Positions 13,140 through 14,326 of a stretch of DNA of 14,326 nt are shown here, piece by piece; within the stretch, counting starts at the first letter, position 1; each line of letters starts with the position of its first letter. This DNA is from an uncultured Clostridia bacterium (GTDB taxonomy: Bacteria > Bacillota > Clostridia > Oscillospirales > Oscillospiraceae). Location: NCBI GenBank assembly GCA_938023775.1, contig CALJDB010000277.1, positions 1-14,326 on the forward strand, given 5' to 3'. Position numbers and translations under genes: made by a program. The notes beneath the pieces are model-generated. The model searched no databases. It had not been told where the DNA came from and worked only from the letters and a program-made list of their open reading frames with translations.

Positions 13140-14326
13140 ATGGAGACGGAAAAGACCTATATTATGGACCATACGCCCTGTCCGCTCGCGAAAAAATGCG
13201 GCGGCTGCCAGATGCAGAATCTGCCCTACGCGCGCCAGCTGGAGATCAAGCAGGGCAAGGTCAACGCGCTGATGGGCAAATTCTGCCATGTGGACAAGAT
13301 TCTCGGCTGCGACAAGCCGTATCATTACCGCAACAAGGTGCAGGCAGCCTTCGGGCTCGACGCGAAGGGGCACGTCATCTCCGGCGTTTACCAGTCCTCC
13401 AGCCACCGCATCGTGCCCGTGGACGACTGCATGCTGGAGGACGAGACGGCGGATAAGATCATCGTGGACATTCGCAAGATGCTGCCGCAGTTCAAGATTC
13501 CCGTCTACGACGAGCGGCGGGGCGGCGGCTGGCTGCGCCATGTGCTCGTCAAGCGCAGCTTCCACACCGGGGAGGTCATGGTCGTCTTGGTCGCCGTGTC
13601 GCCAATCTTCAAGCTGCAAAAGCCCTTCCTCGCGGAGCTGCTGCGCCGTCATCCGGAGATCACGACCGTGCTGCTGAACGTCAACCCCGGCCGCACCTCT
13701 CTCGTGCTCGGCAAGCAGGAAAAGATCCTGTTCGGCAAGGGCTATATTGAAGACGAGCTCTGCTCTCTGCGCTTCCGCATTTCGGCGAAGAGCTTTTACC
13801 AGATCAACCCCGCCCAGACGGAGCGGCTTTACCGCACGGCGCTCGACTTCGCCGCCCTGACGGGCACGGAGCGCGTGCTGGATGCCTACTGCGGCACCGG
13901 CACCATCGGGCTCGCCGCCTCCGGCTCCGCCGGGGAGGTTGCTGGCGTGGAGCTGAACGCCGACGCCGTGCGCGACGCCATTGCGAACGCGAAGCGCAAC
14001 GGCGTGAAAAACTGCTGGTTCACCTGCGCGGACGCCGGGGAGTTTATGGAGGAGACGGCGGCGCAGGGCGAGAAGTGCGACGTGGTATTCATGGACCCGC
14101 CCCGCGCCGGGAGCGACGCGCGGTTTCTCACCTCCCTCATCCACCTTGCGCCCCGCCGCGTCGTCTATGTCTCCTGCAACCCGGAGACTCTTGCCCGCGA
14201 CTGCGCCGTCCTGACCTCCGCCGGCTACCGCGTCCGCCGTGTCCAGCCTGTGGATATGTTCCCCCACACGGAGCACGTCGAGACGGTTGTCTTGCTTTCC
14301 AAGGGTGAGGTCGACTCGAAAAAGAT
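13140..14326 (+). CDS. rlmD: 23S rRNA (uracil-C5)-methyltransferase, RlmD/RumA family (3' end cut by window)
   Basis: SAM-dependent enzyme that forms 5-methyluridine in 23S rRNA. Counting from ATG 13140, the 4Fe-4S cysteines are C14, C20, C23 (CPLAKKCGGC) and C97 (HRIVPVDDC). The SAM site is DAYCGTGTIG (248-257) followed by VELNADAV. The MDPPRAG motif, catalytic C346 (YVSCNPETLARD) and a near-terminal HTEHVETVVLL complete the fold. The N-terminal TRAM domain of E. coli RumA is absent; the Fe-S region starts at once, as in short Gram-positive forms. About 395 codons are visible, close to full length, with no stop before the window edge. It shares frame with the upstream RluA domain. Relatives in Firmicutes (RlmCD) can modify two sites, so the exact target is uncertain. 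Confidence 0.9.
   Translation, partial: METEKTYIMDHTPCPLAKKCGGCQMQNLPYARQLEIKQGKVNALMGKFCHVDKILGCDKPYHYRNKVQAAFGLDAKGHVISGVYQSSSHRIVPVDDCMLEDETADKIIVDIRKMLPQFKIPVYDERRGGGWLRHVLVKRSFHTGEVMVVLVAVSPIFKLQKPFLAELLRRHPEITTVLLNVNPGRTSLVLGKQEKILFGKGYIEDELCSLRFRISAKSFYQINPAQTERLYRTALDFAALTGTERVLDAYCGTGTIGLAASGSAGEVAGVELNADAVRDAIANAKRNGVKNCWFTCADAGEFMEETAAQGEKCDVVFMDPPRAGSDARFLTSLIHLAPRRVVYVSCNPETLARDCAVLTSAGYRVRRVQPVDMFPHTEHVETVVLLSKGEVDSKK

Noticed and set aside
12513..14276. Long minus-strand open frame (587 codons) opposite the RluA/RlmD region
   Set aside because: A shadow of GC-rich codon use; low-complexity Arg/Ala/Gly translation, no motif, while the plus strand holds two complete conserved enzymes.
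1..14326. CRISPR array or cas genes accompanying the CARF protein
   Set aside because: No regularly spaced direct repeats of 23-40 bp with spacers and no Cas protein on either strand in this window.

Overview
The window is about 14.3 kb of GC-rich, densely coding DNA. Genes on both strands are separated by short gaps with classical sigma-A promoters (several with a TGn extended -10), strong AGGAGG ribosome binding sites and hairpin terminators. An AgrC/VirS-type kinase with a LytTR regulator, a clostripain-family lipoprotein, an SLH-domain surface protein, PlsY and a DUF1887/CARF protein together suggest a Gram-positive anaerobe of the class Clostridia, probably a GC-rich Oscillospiraceae-like gut lineage. 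This taxonomic guess is inference from gene content. There is no rRNA, tRNA, insertion sequence, phage gene or CRISPR array.

Layout. (1) 31-1549, plus strand: a HAD-IIA phosphatase, then plsY (membrane glycerol-3-phosphate acyltransferase) with its own promoter and terminator. (2) 1621-1673: a tandem-hairpin intergenic element between convergent genes. (3) 1675-3680, minus strand: a LytTR response regulator followed, with a 4-nt overlap, by its GHKL sensor kinase. (4) 3681-3874: a divergent control region with one promoter per direction and three direct repeats at 21-22 bp spacing, a likely LytTR operator. (5) 3875-7136, plus strand: a probable operon of a small membrane protein, a zinc-ribbon/SHOCT protein and a clostripain-like lipoprotein, ended by a hairpin. 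(6) 7213-8967: a secreted protein with two N-terminal repeats, a CAP domain and three SLH domains. (7) 9078-9821: a carboxymuconolactone decarboxylase-cupin fusion, convergent with a THEP1-type NTPase (9860-10390, minus). (8) 10508-12399, plus strand: a two-gene transcript encoding a CARF-plus-nuclease (DUF1887/Card1-like) protein and a PPP-type metallophosphatase, with its own promoter and terminator. Its promoter overlaps that of the divergent NTPase. (9) 12495 to the window end: one uninterrupted reading frame that begins as an RluA-type pseudouridine synthase and continues in phase into an RlmD/RumA-type 23S rRNA m5U methyltransferase, with a ribosome binding site and ATG at the junction.

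Two parts look like working systems. The LytTR two-component pair probably controls the divergent operon that ends in a clostripain-family protease, a layout reminiscent of VirSR control of clostripain in Clostridium perfringens. The CARF-nuclease plus phosphatase pair, with no CRISPR-Cas gene in view, is the best candidate for an under-described nucleotide-signal response module. The RluA/RlmD frame fusion is the most unusual gene structure.
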